DNA from: Hydractinia symbiolongicarpus
Taxonomy: Eukaryota; Cnidaria; Hydrozoa; Anthoathecata; Hydractiniidae
Length of the DNA stretch: 64,000 bases
Direction of reading: 5' to 3'
NCBI RefSeq assembly: GCF_029227915.1
Contig: NC_079878.1
Coordinates: forward strand, 17,548,001 to 17,612,000
The position numbers and the translations under genes are program-made. Position 1 is the stretch's first letter. The number at the start of each line of letters is the position of its first letter. Under the pieces are notes generated by a model, which worked only from the letters and a program-made list of their open reading frames with translations, was not told the origin of the DNA and searched no databases. Shown piece after piece: positions 33,107-43,182 of this stretch.

Positions 33107-34376
33107 CTATTTCACGTATAGCGCGACAAACCCGATACCGGCAGCGGCTGCCATGTACAGATGCTTAGCCGCATATTAAACAATGGTCAACACTACCCTC
33201 AGAAGGAAGGAGACTACTGTACCGATGACTCTGGGTAATGCGGCACCAGCCTTGCCTTCTAGGTACTTTAAACATTTACCCAATCTTTCATGTTGCTTTT
33301 GTATGAACCCTTTTTCACCACCCGCTGTGGCACTTCTCCTGTAGCACCCCCAGCGCTTCCCCTGTAATAGAGAGTACAATGGTGGAAACCAGTAGGCCCA
33401 CAGCGGAGACGATACTAGCTATGGTAAGACCTTGCTCCTTGAACAATATCTTCAATTTTTCAAGCAAGGTTGTATCATCCTCAGAGATTTTCAATAGTGT
33501 ATCCTTTATATGTCTCAGTTGGCTGTAAATATCACGGTTGAGTACTTTTACCTTTTCCCGCAAAGCATCCCTTTCATCGTTCATCCTTTTAATGCCCTTC
33601 TCAAGCGTTTCTGTGGCCTCCTTAGCGCTTTCATGAATCTAACCGTCGATATTTTGCTGATTCCTGATCCGTTTCAGACTATCTTCCGAATTCTTAATAT
33701 TCTCGTTCTATAGGACTATCTTATGTTCCAGGCTCTTAATATTTCCCTGATAAGTCTGCAGTTCAAGATTAAACCCATTTAATTCACGCTCGGTGAACTT
33801 ATCGGGGAATGAAGTTTCCTCCGTAAGGGTCACAACATCGTTCATAACCCACCTTATATTATCGATAGTTTTAATCTGAATTATCTCACCCGGATCCTCA
33901 TTATCAACAATAGCATCAACCTCCATCGTGAGCTTCCGGACCACTTCCATCTTGTTGGGCGTAGAGCGATAGTCGGTAAAGCCTATATCTCGAATATATT
34001 GAGCTGTAAGGCCATTGTTTTTTAATGTACTCAATGCTAGGAACCCGGTCCCATTCTCCTTCGTAAGCCTTATATTTTTGAAAAAAATTTGCCCCTCCTC
34101 AAACTCAAAGTTACCATTAATTACGTTTATCTCTACCCGGGTTTCATCCAGATTTCCCAGGTTCCAATTATTATGCAGATGCAAAAAAAATCACTTACCT
34201 CTTTTTTAGTACAGATTTCGTCATTGTATCTATCGCACCCCCTGCTGTTGTTTTTGTCTGGGCGTTGAGATCCCGGATGTTCCGAGGAGTTGCGTCGATT
34301 GCTGTGTATCGTCTTTGTCACCTTTATCATCCCTACCAATATCTTCCTCGGGCGTAAATACCGGGTTGTCAGCCAT
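33107..34376 (-). pseudogene. Coiled-coil protein with C-terminal membrane segments
   Basis: The ATG at 34376 opens with MADNPVFTPEEDIGRDDKGD; frame changes fall between 34150 and 34250. The next part includes NVINGNFEFEEGQIFFKNIR and EVVRKLTMEVDAIV. Then come long charged helices (LRHIKDTLLKISEDDTTLLE) typical of a coiled coil, and a hydrophobic stretch TIASIVSAVGLLVSTIVLSI. The tail encodes KAGAALPRVIGTVVSFLLRV and GIGFVALYVK and stops at 33107-33109. Stops at about 33641 and 33711 and a shift near 33330 break it. It is divergent from the capsid gene (35-bp spacer). It is probably a virion-associated membrane protein; family unknown. Confidence 0.5.
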
Positions 34377-34411
34377 TTATTTATTATTTTTCCCATATAT
34401 AATAAACAACA
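34377..34411. promoter_or_regulatory. Divergent promoter region with TATATAATAAACAACA
   Basis: The 35 bp between two divergent ATGs contain the element's recurrent TATATAATAAA box directed toward the capsid gene, and TTTATTTATTATTT directed the other way. Confidence 0.5.
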
Positions 34412-35314
34412 ATGAACGTATACGGAACCCTAATGGACCCCTATGCGGAGACCAAGCAGCCATTAGGTATAAAAGGACGCCGTCGACGCGTCCAAATCTC
34501 GCATATCCCCTCAACGATCAACCAGAACGAGGACCTCAATGTGGAAATCCCGAACATGCCTCTGAATGATGGCATATTCCCAGGTACTCTCAGGCTCCTA
34601 TTTGATCTGACGCTAACAGGGACCAACACGAAGCGTACCATTGTCAGCAATATAGGCAAGGCGTTGGTTAAGAATTTACGTATTGCCTTAAACGGCAAAG
34701 AGGTTCAGAATATATCGGATTACAAAATCCTTGCCGTGTACCGGGACTTGTGGTTACCAAAATTTGATAGGGACAACAACTTTATTATGCAAGGCATTAA
34801 TCCGAACGACGGAACCATCAGAGCCCTACAGGTGAAGGCTAGCAACACATGGGGACCGATGAAGAGAAGGCCATCATGGTGGCCTATGGCAACACCTTTT
34901 CCATCCCTCTCGGCAAAATGTTTGAATTGACCCGGGATCTTCCATTCTACCCAGCGGGCCTCCACGATAGGTTGCAGTTTTTAATACATTTTGCGGCTTA
35001 TAGTGACGTTATCAAGGATGCCGGGACAGCAGCCTCGGAGTCTACCGCGGTCAATGCAGCCGACGTTGCGTACAAAATTATTAATATCAGGCTGCAGTTT
35101 GACAAACTCACTCATGAAGGACTTGCGAGCGCCATGATGTTCCGGTATGCGGGGATTTGCTTGCCCATATGTAGGAGTACTTAGAATGAAGGTAGTCACA
35201 ATGAAAAAGGAAAATACTAGTTATAACTTACATATTGACGCTCCTGACAAGTCTTTCAAGGTTGTCTTCCTATTGTTTATAGACCCAGGAAAAGTGAAGC
35301 CCTATGCTGGTGTC

Positions 35315-38300
35315 ATTTTTTTTTTTTTTTTTTTTTTTTATTATTTTTTTTTTTTTTATTTTTATTTTTTTTATTTTTTTTTTTTTTATTTTTTTTTTTT
35401 ATTTTTTTTTTTTTTTTTTTATCAAAATATTTATACAGGATATGTACATTTCAGTTTTAAAAAACTGCTATAAATATGTGTCCTGTTTAAAATATAAAAA
35501 TAATGATTAAAAAAAATAAATTATATATAAAATATGCTCTAAAATTACTATAGATATGGTAAAAAGTGGAAAACTATTCAAAAGAAAAATATTTATATAA
35601 TAGACAGAGAAGATAACAAACATACCCAAACAGACTATAATCCAAACAAATGTGAGAGAGAAGGGTAAATTTAAACTATGTTGTATAACATAATATGTTC
35701 TTCAAAATAAATAGTTAGATAGATTGAAACGAATGTGAGAAAAAATAAAATGTTGAAAACTAATACGAGACCAAAAATAGAGAGCTGTTGATAAACAGAA
35801 ATTAAGAACCACCGTAAAAATATTGGGTAAATAATAATCTAAAATACGAAATCTTTGATCTTTTGATTGAAATCATTCACAGTTGTCGCTTTTCGTATAT
35901 CTAGTGGCAAACTGTTATATATTTTCGCTCCCATATAACGAAAACTGCCTCGTGTTACTTCCAATTTGATTTTTGGAATCTTCAGCAAACAGTTTTGGTT
36001 TCTCGTGCATTTGGAGTGAGAATTTACTTCAAAGTATTCTGTCATGTTACTACATGTTTCACCAGCAATGCATTTCTTAACCGTTTTACAAGCATGTCGC
36101 AAAATAACAGTGTAAGTTGATTTGATGTTTGCGTTTTTGGTTATCTGTTTTGCACGGCTGTCCAGAGAATTCAATTTATTTATTTCGGTTCTTGAGAAGT
36201 TCAAATTTATGATACTGTTGAAAACTACCAGTGGTATAATCATAGTGTTGTAAATTGATGTGGCAGTATTATTGTCCATGTTCTTTCTCAGATTTTATAA
36301 CAGACGTAAACGAGAAGAAGCTTTTTTATATGCTTTGTTGAAGTTATCTGATAGAGTTAGAGTTGGATCAATTGTAGAACCAAGATAGTTGTAGCGCTTC
36401 GTTACGTTGATATCAACTGTACCAAATTTAATATTCGGTTTGTGTGGTATAGATGACAATTTTTTCCCACTACCAAATAACATCACCTCTGTTTTACCCT
36501 TTTTTCAAATTTATAACTAGATCGTTATTTGCGAGATATGTCGATATATTTTTAAGTTCATCATTCAAAGCATTTTCAATATCCTGTACGGACTTGTGTG
36601 CAACATACAACACGGTGTCATCAGCAAATTTCACTGTTTTACTCTTACGTAGGGCTGATTTAAAATCGTTGAAGTAAATCAAAAACAACAAGGGTCCTAA
36701 AATGGAGCCTTGTGGAACACCGCATGTTATATTTGAAACGTTGGATTTCGAATTTTCATAAAGGACTTGTTGTTTCCGATTGAAAAGGTAGTCGGTGAAC
36801 CATTTTAACTCATTGTCGTGAATGCGAAAAGATGGTAGCTTTGATAGCAGAATACTGTGGCCCACTGTGTCGAAGGCTTTAGACAAATCTATAAAGGTTG
36901 CTCCAACTAAATTTCCACGATCAATTTCAGTACGAATGCTGTCGAGGAATACTGTAGCTGCAATATCAGTTGATCTCTTACGTCGATATCCGAACTGTTG
37001 CTCAGAAAGCAAATTATTTTTCTCCAGGTATTCCATCAATTGTGTATGTACAGCTCGTTCAAGGATTTTTGAGGCAATTGGTAGAATCGAAATTGGACGA
37101 TAGTTGTCAACTTTGGTAGATGGTCCCGACTTGTGTATTGGTGTAACAGTAGCGTGTTTCCATTCTGTAGGTACGTCTGCTGTACTCAGTGACAAGTTGA
37201 TTATGAAACATAGCGGTTGTGATATTTCATTAGCACTATCTTTCATCAAAGCTGGTGGAAGGTTATCAATACCAGTTGCCTTGTGGCGTTTTAAGTTCTT
37301 CAATTCCTTTTCTACGAAAGACTTGGAAACATATTTAAAATCAAACCTTTGTGTCGTTATTGGTTCGACTTTGTTTGGTTGGCGCCAAATAAAATCTTTC
37401 ATGAAAATGGATTTCTTTTTTAAAGTCATTGCAACATTTGAAAAAAAATTGCTTAGTAAGTTAGATTTTTGAACAGGAGTGTCAGCTTTAACACAACCGT
37501 CTTCAAGAAAATGTGATCTACAGGACGTTCTTTTGGATTTGCAAGGCATGATGTTTTTTATTGTCTGCCAAAACTTCCTTGGTTTATCTGAATTTTCTTC
37601 TAAAAGCTTTTTGTTTGAATTAAACTTAGCCATGTTCACAGCATTTGTGCACTTGTTTCGCAGTTTTTTATACGCGGTCCAGTCACAGGCTTTATTGGTT
37701 TTCCGAGCGTAACGTAGTGCTTTGTCCCTGTCAGTCATTAATACACGGATATCAGTTGTCATCCAAGGGCATAAACGACCCTTTACACGTTTATCAATTA
37801 CTGGTGCATGTTTGTTGAAAATGTTTGTAACCTTGTCTTTAAAAAACGACCATGCAGTGTTTACATTTGTACAAAAATATAAAGTCTCCCAGTTTATATT
37901 ACGCAACTCTTCGCACATTTTAACGTGGTCATAATTTAAATAGTTTCTGCATTTTATATTCTTAGGTTTGAATTTCTCAGAGTTTATTTTTCGTACGTAG
38001 CCAACCATATCATGATCTCCTATGCTAGTTGGTATGACGTCATAAGATGGAATGTTTGTTCGATGCGTTGTAAAAATGGTGTCAATTAACGTTCTAGAGT
38101 CGTTGGTAATTCTTGTTGCTTTTTTAACAATTTGTTCAAAACCAAAATGAACAAAAACGTCTTTAACTTCTTTATTATCATCTTTCTTAAGATAATTAAC
38201 ATTTACGTCTCCAAGGATTGTAACTTCTTTTAATTCACTAATTACTATATCAAGCATATCGTATAATAGCGAGCTAAAGTTTGATGGTAGATATTTGGAT

Positions 38301-38957
38301 CCAACCGGGGGTCTGTATAACGATCCTACAAGAAAACTCTTTCCAATTTTCAAAAAAATTTCAATCCAAATACATTCAACTTTCTCGTTTTCTAGGTCTT
38401 CTCTACGTACCCACTTTACTCTTTCAGAAATATACATTCCGACGCCACCACAAGTACCCTTCTTTCTGTTGCGATTTATAAATGTGTACCCCGGCAAACG
38501 GTAAAGTTCACAATTTTCGTTGAATGTATCAGTGTTTATGTGTGTTTCTGATAATGTAAGAATATCAATCCCTTTAAAATCGCATAACAAAGTTTTTATT
38601 CCATCTATATTTACAAGTAATCCTCTTACATTTTGGTGGAAAACTTTTAGACCTCTCTGACCAAGTAATTTAGATAGCTCCGGCAATCTTCCTTCGGGTC
38701 CAGGTTGAGTTTCGATATCTCCAGAAAGTAAAAGAATGATCACCAAAAAGCGATCGTTTGTTCGTAACTTTTTGTGTTTACTTGTGTACTGTAAATTCCA
38801 CATCGTTTTAACATAATCTTGTGTTAGTGATATTCCTACATTATTGTAAACATCTGTGCTACAATGACTCCTTTTCCAAACAATGCAACAAAATATAATC
38901 GTCAAAAGCAAACGAACAGACCAAGATACGTCCGATCGGTACGCCATCTTGAACGTT
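35315..38957 (-). mobile_element. CR1-like LINE inserted in the capsid gene
   Basis: A non-LTR retrotransposon of about 3.6 kb on the minus strand, ending in an A-rich tail of about 105 bp (T-rich at 35316-35421, broken by single A bases). It starts only about 10 bp before its first ATG, with AAGATGGCG at the 5' end. The flanking capsid codons give ATGCTGGTGT on the left and ATGCTGAGGT on the right, an approximate target duplication. It is nearly full length and has one frameshift and one stop. Confidence 0.88.
35839..38947 (-). pseudogene. LINE polyprotein: 2A-like leader, AP endonuclease, reverse transcriptase
   Basis: The frame from 38947 starts with a hydrophobic stretch (LLLTIIFCCIVW) and at residues 72-84 has LLLSGDIETQPGP, a 2A-like motif in which the asparagine before PGP is glutamine. 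Then follow an AP-type endonuclease (FHQNVRGLL, LSETHI, SLYRPPVGS, ILGDVNVNY, SIGDHD) and a reverse transcriptase (ATGIDNLPPALMK, NYRPISILP, GATFIDLSKAFDTVGHS, VPQGSILGPLLFLIY, FADDTVLY). Near 36490 a frameshift follows; the next segment (MLFGSGKKLSS to SSRLRLL) is ended by TAA 36297-36299, and the tail down to 35839 includes CLLKIPKIKLEVTRGSF. The order and motifs fit the CR1/L2 group. One frameshift and one stop suggest a young copy. Confidence 0.88.
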
Positions 38958-39347
38958 AATGCTGAGGTATTCTACAACCCAAAAAATGAAAAGATCAACG
39001 TCACTGTTGAGGGGGAACCTAACGAGTTATATTCGCATGCAATGCTTCCAAGTGATCATTTGGAACAGATAGTCAACATTTTCGGTGCACACGATAGTAG
39101 CGTCACCATTGGGCAGTTTTTTAATGAGAGGTATGCGCTATTTGTGAACTTTTGGGCATCTCCTGACAAAATCCTATATTGTTCCGAAAGACCATTACAA
39201 CGTCTGTCCGATGGGACTACCCTACATATCATAAAGAAAGCAGATGGAACCGGTGACTTTAAGTGTTATGTGTATCTGTTACAGGACGGCCAAATGAATA
39301 TCTTGGATGTTAGGCTCGATTGTGTAGAGTACTGAAAATAAATAGAC

Positions 39348-39728
39348 ATGGCGACAATAGCTGTTATTGTGGCCGGGGCGGCCATAAACGCCCTTGCATT
39401 CTCCGGAACGAATTATCTATTTAGCAAGCTCTCAGGGCACGGCAAAGCGGAACGGAAAAGACACGACGAGGCCGTTGAAAAGCTTAATGCAGCACAGGCA
39501 GAATGGATACGGAAGAGGCAGGCCAAACTCGATTGGTTTAATGAGCAACGTGAACTGCAAATAAAGGCCGGTAAAAGCCTGAGAGAACTCGAATATAGCA
39601 TGTATCAGTATTTCGCTTCAAGCAACAAAGCCCCGCAATTGAAGGATTTTTACACCCTTTCCAAGCAGTTAACGTTCGTCCTTGGCTCCCTGTCCCTGCT
39701 AGGGTTCGTGGCTTACAGGTATCTGTAG
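39348..39728 (+). CDS. Small membrane/coiled-coil protein of the Polinton
   Basis: The 126-codon intact frame has a small-residue hydrophobic N-terminus (AVIVAGAAINALAFSGTNYL), a strongly charged helix (residues 30-85, including RKRQAKLDWFNEQRELQI) and a C-terminal membrane segment (FVLGSLSLLGFVAYRYL). It starts 13 bp after the capsid stop and 28 bp before the integrase ATG. I do not recognise a named family; two membrane segments around a helix suggest a virion membrane or scaffold component. Confidence 0.6.
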   Translation: MATIAVIVAGAAINALAFSGTNYLFSKLSGHGKAERKRHDEAVEKLNAAQAEWIRKRQAKLDWFNEQRELQIKAGKSLRELEYSMYQYFASSNKAPQLKDFYTLSKQLTFVLGSLSLLGFVAYRYL

Positions 39729-39756
39729 GAACGTTTTTCTGACATATAATAAAAAC

Positions 39757-40815
39757 ATGCCAGAAAAATCACCACATATCGTTACGGGGGAGGAAGCAGA
39801 AAAGCTTGGCAATATCTACTATACCCCGGAACATCTCTGGACTGGCCGCAAAGCTATAAAATTACTCGCATAGGAGAGCGGTCTCTCCAAAAAGCTGGTA
39901 ACGCATTGGCTATCCAGGCAACTCTTGTAGCTAAGACACATTCGAGGTCCTAAAAAGATTGATTACCCTCACTTCAAAATTACAACACCGAATTAGATGC
40001 ACCAGTTTGATCTGTTATATATGCCCCATGATCGGTTGTATGGGAACACCTTCAAATACATATTCACAGGTATTGACGTGGCTTCAAGGTATAAAGTAGC
40101 AAGGCCGTTGCGCACAAAGAAAGCCAGCGAGGTCGCGGACATGATCAAGGATATCTACAAGGCAGGACCTTTACACTACCCCAAGATTTTTCAGTGTGAT
40201 AACGGTTCCGAGTTTAAATCTGACGTAACCAAGCTCCTGGAAGGTAAGGGGATTGAAATTAGACGGGCCACTACCAAATATCACCATACATTTACGGCCT
40301 TCGTCGAATCCTACAACAAGGTCCTCGCTGAAAGGCCATTCAAACCTCAAGATGCGCAGGAGCTGGCTTCCAATGAGACCAGCATTATATGGGTCAAAAA
40401 TCTGTATACCATCGTGAAGGGTCTCAAAAATAGCAAGAATGCCATGAAAAACATGAAACTTAACAAGGCAATTAAACTCGAAGATGTACCACTCGCAAAA
40501 AGTGAGGAATATCCAGAGGAGAAGCCCCTACCTGAGGATGGATTGTACCTATACCTCCTTCAGCTCGGGGAAGAGCACGGTGATGCGAAACGACGCGCAA
40601 CTGATGCTTTCTTGAGTAGGAAAATGTATAGATTGGACCGTATAGTAGCAGGTAGTAGCCGTGTTCTGTACTACCTGAAGGACGGTCCTGATCGCAGCTT
40701 CGTCTCGGAGGAACTCATGTTGATCCCGGAGGATGTCGAAGTGCCTCCAGAACATGTTAAAAAGTGGTTAGCACCCTCAATTTTACATATAATTTTTAAC
40801 TACCCACAAGAGTAG
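39757..40815 (+). pseudogene. Polinton retroviral-type integrase
   Basis: The ATG follows CATATAATAAAAAC. The N-terminal part (about 80 codons) has three in-frame TAG stops at 39871, 39928 and 39994 but no shift. The core then reads intact: first acidic residue in HQFDLLYMPHD, second in FQCDNGSEFKSD (near 40192-40228) and the glutamate in AFVESYNKVLAE (near 40297-40332), giving D,D-35-E spacing. This is the rve/c-integrase fold that inserts the element. The C-terminal part (MYRLDRIVAGSSRVLYYLKD) resembles a small chromo/SH3-like module. The length of 353 codons is normal for the family. The stops make this copy inactive unless they are read through. Confidence 0.85.
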
Positions 40816-40833
40816 TTAAAAATTAGCTTGTGC

Positions 40834-41622
40834 CTAGTCATCTAATGCCCGAACACCCAGTTCATATAGATCATCCCGGGTAAGATCGATTGGTCCAAAA
40901 TGGTTTCTGAAACGTTCCACATGTCCCTCCTCTTCGAATCGTTTGAAGGCATGTAAGCCGTTGGGGTTGTCAATGACAACAATCTCCTCCGCCTCCGTGT
41001 AGTTGTCACTGAACCACAACCTCTTTTTGGGAATGTTGCGCCTCTGTACACGCGTGCAATAATATGGAAGATGATGGTATTCGTCGTCATCCTGGGCGCT
41101 ATGTTTTTGATCAATCATGATAACGTTGTCTTTCCCTATATCCTGGGCGTGTGGTACGTAGCGTTCATTGAGCCTTGTATTTTCCTTAGCCTGCACCTCA
41201 ATTTTATCCCCCAATACCATGAGTTGGTTGTCCCTATCCTCAATTTCATCGTTGAGGAATGCCAAAGCCATCTCCCTGTCCTCAATGACCTGGCACTGCT
41301 TCTCAAGTTCGTCCTGTAGTTTCCTCACGCCTGCCCTTGCAAGCCATTTGATTAGCCCCACAGACTTAGGCTTTCGGGAACGACGTATGATTTCTAATGC
41401 TTGATCCAATGTGACAAATACATCATGCGGATTTTTCCCTCCTCCCCTCAACCCCACAATTTCTTGCCTTGTTTTGGATTCCCCGACCAAATATTGAAAA
41501 TTGGACCTGATATTAGCAATACCCAAAAAACGACCAATATCTGCCCTTTTGAAGAGGGGCTGGTTTTGATTGTGGAAAAGGGTTTCGATGGTCTCCATGT
41601 TGAACTTAACCTGCAGCGACAT
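40834..41622 (-). CDS. BRO-N/MSV199-type protein
   Basis: The 262-codon frame is open throughout. The N-terminus reads NQPLFKRADIGRFLGIANIR, then DVFVTLDQALEIIRRSRKPK and LIKWLARAGV, matching the BRO-N/MSV199 DNA-binding domain of large DNA viruses and phages. A coiled coil follows (KLQDELEKQCQVIEDREMAL to KIEVQAKENTRL). The C-terminus contains YYCTRVQRRNIPKKR, like the C-terminal domains that accompany BRO-N or T5orf172 proteins. It probably binds DNA and regulates replication or host expression; that role is inferred from the family. Confidence 0.72.
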   Translation of the reverse strand: MSLQVKFNMETIETLFHNQNQPLFKRADIGRFLGIANIRSNFQYLVGESKTRQEIVGLRGGGKNPHDVFVTLDQALEIIRRSRKPKSVGLIKWLARAGVRKLQDELEKQCQVIEDREMALAFLNDEIEDRDNQLMVLGDKIEVQAKENTRLNERYVPHAQDIGKDNVIMIDQKHSAQDDDEYHHLPYYCTRVQRRNIPKKRLWFSDNYTEAEEIVVIDNPNGLHAFKRFEEEGHVERFRNHFGPIDLTRDDLYELGVRALDD

Positions 41623-41667
41623 ATTTTAATATATCGATAAAGGTCAGAGGATTTTCACCGTGGTCGT

Positions 41668-42437
41668 TTACAAGACATATCGGTTAACCTTTGCCATATT
41701 TTCGCTTGCCCACATAGGTTGCGTATTGGTGCAATATAGTCTTTTCGCTACCTCATCAGGTGACGGGGGCATCCCCATTTTCCATATATTTAATCGGTAC
41801 CTTATGATCAATGTGCCACTCTCCATGATTATTCCATGTCATTCCCTCAGAAAACCAGGCTTCATATGGTCCCGCAGGGTAGCGATATCGCAACCGATAT
41901 ACTTCTGGGAGCTGAGCTCCTTGTTTCCCTTCAAGGCGTTATGGGTTCGGCTTCGTACAACATGGGTAAGATGACAACAGGATTATGTATTCGAGAGGTG
42001 AATCTCAGTTTTTCATGGAGGTAAATTTGACTTCCCCTGCACTCTTTACATCGGGATCTCCGCCTTTGATGGGGGCAGGCGCTTCTGCCACCACAGTCTT
42101 TGCACTCCGATCTTCGTCTATCATGCTTGCAAATCTCACTTCCTCCGCAGTCCTTGCAACGAGATATTCGCCTTTCATGGGGGCATATTTGGCTCCCCCC
42201 CCCGCATTCTTTACAGGTGGATCTTCGTCTACCATGCTTGCAAATCTCACTTGCACCACACTCCTTACATTGGGATCTCACCCTTTGATGATGACATTTT
42301 GTACGCTCTTTTGACGCCTTGCTAATATTGAGGCATTTGATACATGCCTTTGTCAGTCAACCATTATTTCCTCTGATTCTAAAATTGTCCACAGAAAGAT
42401 AGTGTTTACACTGTGTGCATTTTCTGTTATCCTCCAT
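41668..42437 (-). pseudogene. Zinc-repeat HNH-type nuclease
   Basis: From the ATG at 42435-42437 the frame has CTQCKHYLSVDNF, an in-frame TGA near 42348, then five copies of a 17-18-residue unit of the form CKECGGSQICPHERRISR, each with paired CxxC and CxH. Near 41945 the frame shifts. The next frame reads KYIGCDIATLRDHM, then EWHIDH (after another shift), and ends with PMWASENMAKVNRYV and TAA at 41668-41670. The WHIDH motif followed by WASEN is typical of HNH endonuclease ends. A role in cutting or processing DNA is likely for the intact form. An alternative start at 42505 (MEEKKCSGC) is possible. Confidence 0.6.
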
Positions 42438-42538
42438 ATTGATTTGTGTTTGCCCTTAGGGACAGGGGAGGGTTTTGAACACCCGGAACATTTTTTCTCT
42501 TCCATATTTCTATGTCTCGCCGGGACACAGAAATAATA

Positions 42539-42784
42539 TCATGCGGTCTGTTTTAGAGGTATCAGAGACTTTTTGTACCATCCCGGTTTAATTGCATACT
42601 CATCGAATAATATCGCTGCCTTCATATAGCAAGCGAGCTTCAGGCCGTCCTCCATGTCCATCTTGGCCCCGGGTCTAGAAACTTCCAAAGCCTTCTTTGC
42701 TCCAATAGCTATTAGAATAGTGTACGATACTAATCTGACGAATTCACAAAGGGAGTCAATAACCATGGTCTCTTTTGGCTCCAT
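42539..42784 (-). CDS. Small Polinton protein, unknown
   Basis: An 81-codon open frame from an ATG at 42784 (MEPKETMVIDSLCEFVRLVS). It has one hydrophobic helix (YTILIAIGAKKALEV) and no recognised domain. It lies 53 bp after the neighbouring membrane-protein gene. Confidence 0.45.
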   Translation of the reverse strand: MEPKETMVIDSLCEFVRLVSYTILIAIGAKKALEVSRPGAKMDMEDGLKLACYMKAAILFDEYAIKPGWYKKSLIPLKQTA

Positions 42785-42837
42785 ACTGCTATCATCATGC
42801 TTGCTTGTTATTTATTAAGTATCATTTTTGGAAAAAT

Positions 42838-43178
42838 TCATTGCATGTTCGGGATAGGCTGAGTGCCATGTTTGCCCTGCTGGGGCTCCGGATAGGTCGC
42901 CGGCTTGTCAGATTTATTTTTACCCCTGCCAAATTTATACCAAACGCCTACTCCTATGGCAAGCACGGCTAAAGTCCCTACTCCATATATGTATACATTG
43001 TCCATCGACTTGCTGGGACCTGCGACAGGCTCTTGATCATCTGGAAAAGGTTCTTTGCCCACGCTCTTCTGCAAGTTAGCCTTGTTCTTCCGGTTCCATT
43101 CCGCAAGTCTCTTGCTTGCAGCGACACGACCCTCGTTCTTCTTGGTTATGACCTTCTCGTCTGATCTTCTTCACTCAT
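42838..43178 (-). pseudogene. Basic single-membrane-segment protein
   Basis: The ATG at 43176-43178, preceded by ATTATAATAAA, starts MSEED. A one-base shift near 43155 is needed to enter KKNEGRVAASKRLAEWNRKN, a basic helix, which runs on in frame to MQKSVGKEP and SMDNVYIYGVGTLAVLAIGV, a membrane segment, and a short hydrophilic tail. A small basic protein with one membrane anchor would suit a DNA-packing or virion-membrane role, but there is no family match. Confidence 0.5.
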
Positions 43179-43182
43179 TTTA

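Larger units (their letters stand above)
34412..39334 (+). pseudogene. Likely Polinton major capsid protein, split by a LINE
   Basis: The 5' part starts MNVYGTLMDPYAETKQPLGI and includes FPGTLRLLFDLTLTGTN, NLRIALNGKEV and, after a frame change near 34850, TFSIPLGKMFELTRDLPFYP and RLQFLIHFAAYSD. The motif IPLGKMFELTRDLPFYPAGL resembles the strand-turn pattern of Polinton double-jelly-roll capsid proteins. A second shift lies near 35160. The frame enters a T-run at 35316 where a LINE is inserted, and resumes near 38958 with FYNPKNEKINVTVEGEPNEL, ending at 39334 (DVRLDCVEY). Without the LINE about 430 codons remain, short for a double jelly roll but possible. The family call rests on pattern and position; a structure prediction would settle it. 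Confidence 0.6.

Noticed and set aside
35304-35510. Phenylalanine-rich open frame
   Set aside because: Translation of the T-rich complement of the LINE tail.
36822-37472. Plus-strand open frames over the LINE
   Set aside because: They lie antisense to the reverse-transcriptase motifs and show no domain of their own.
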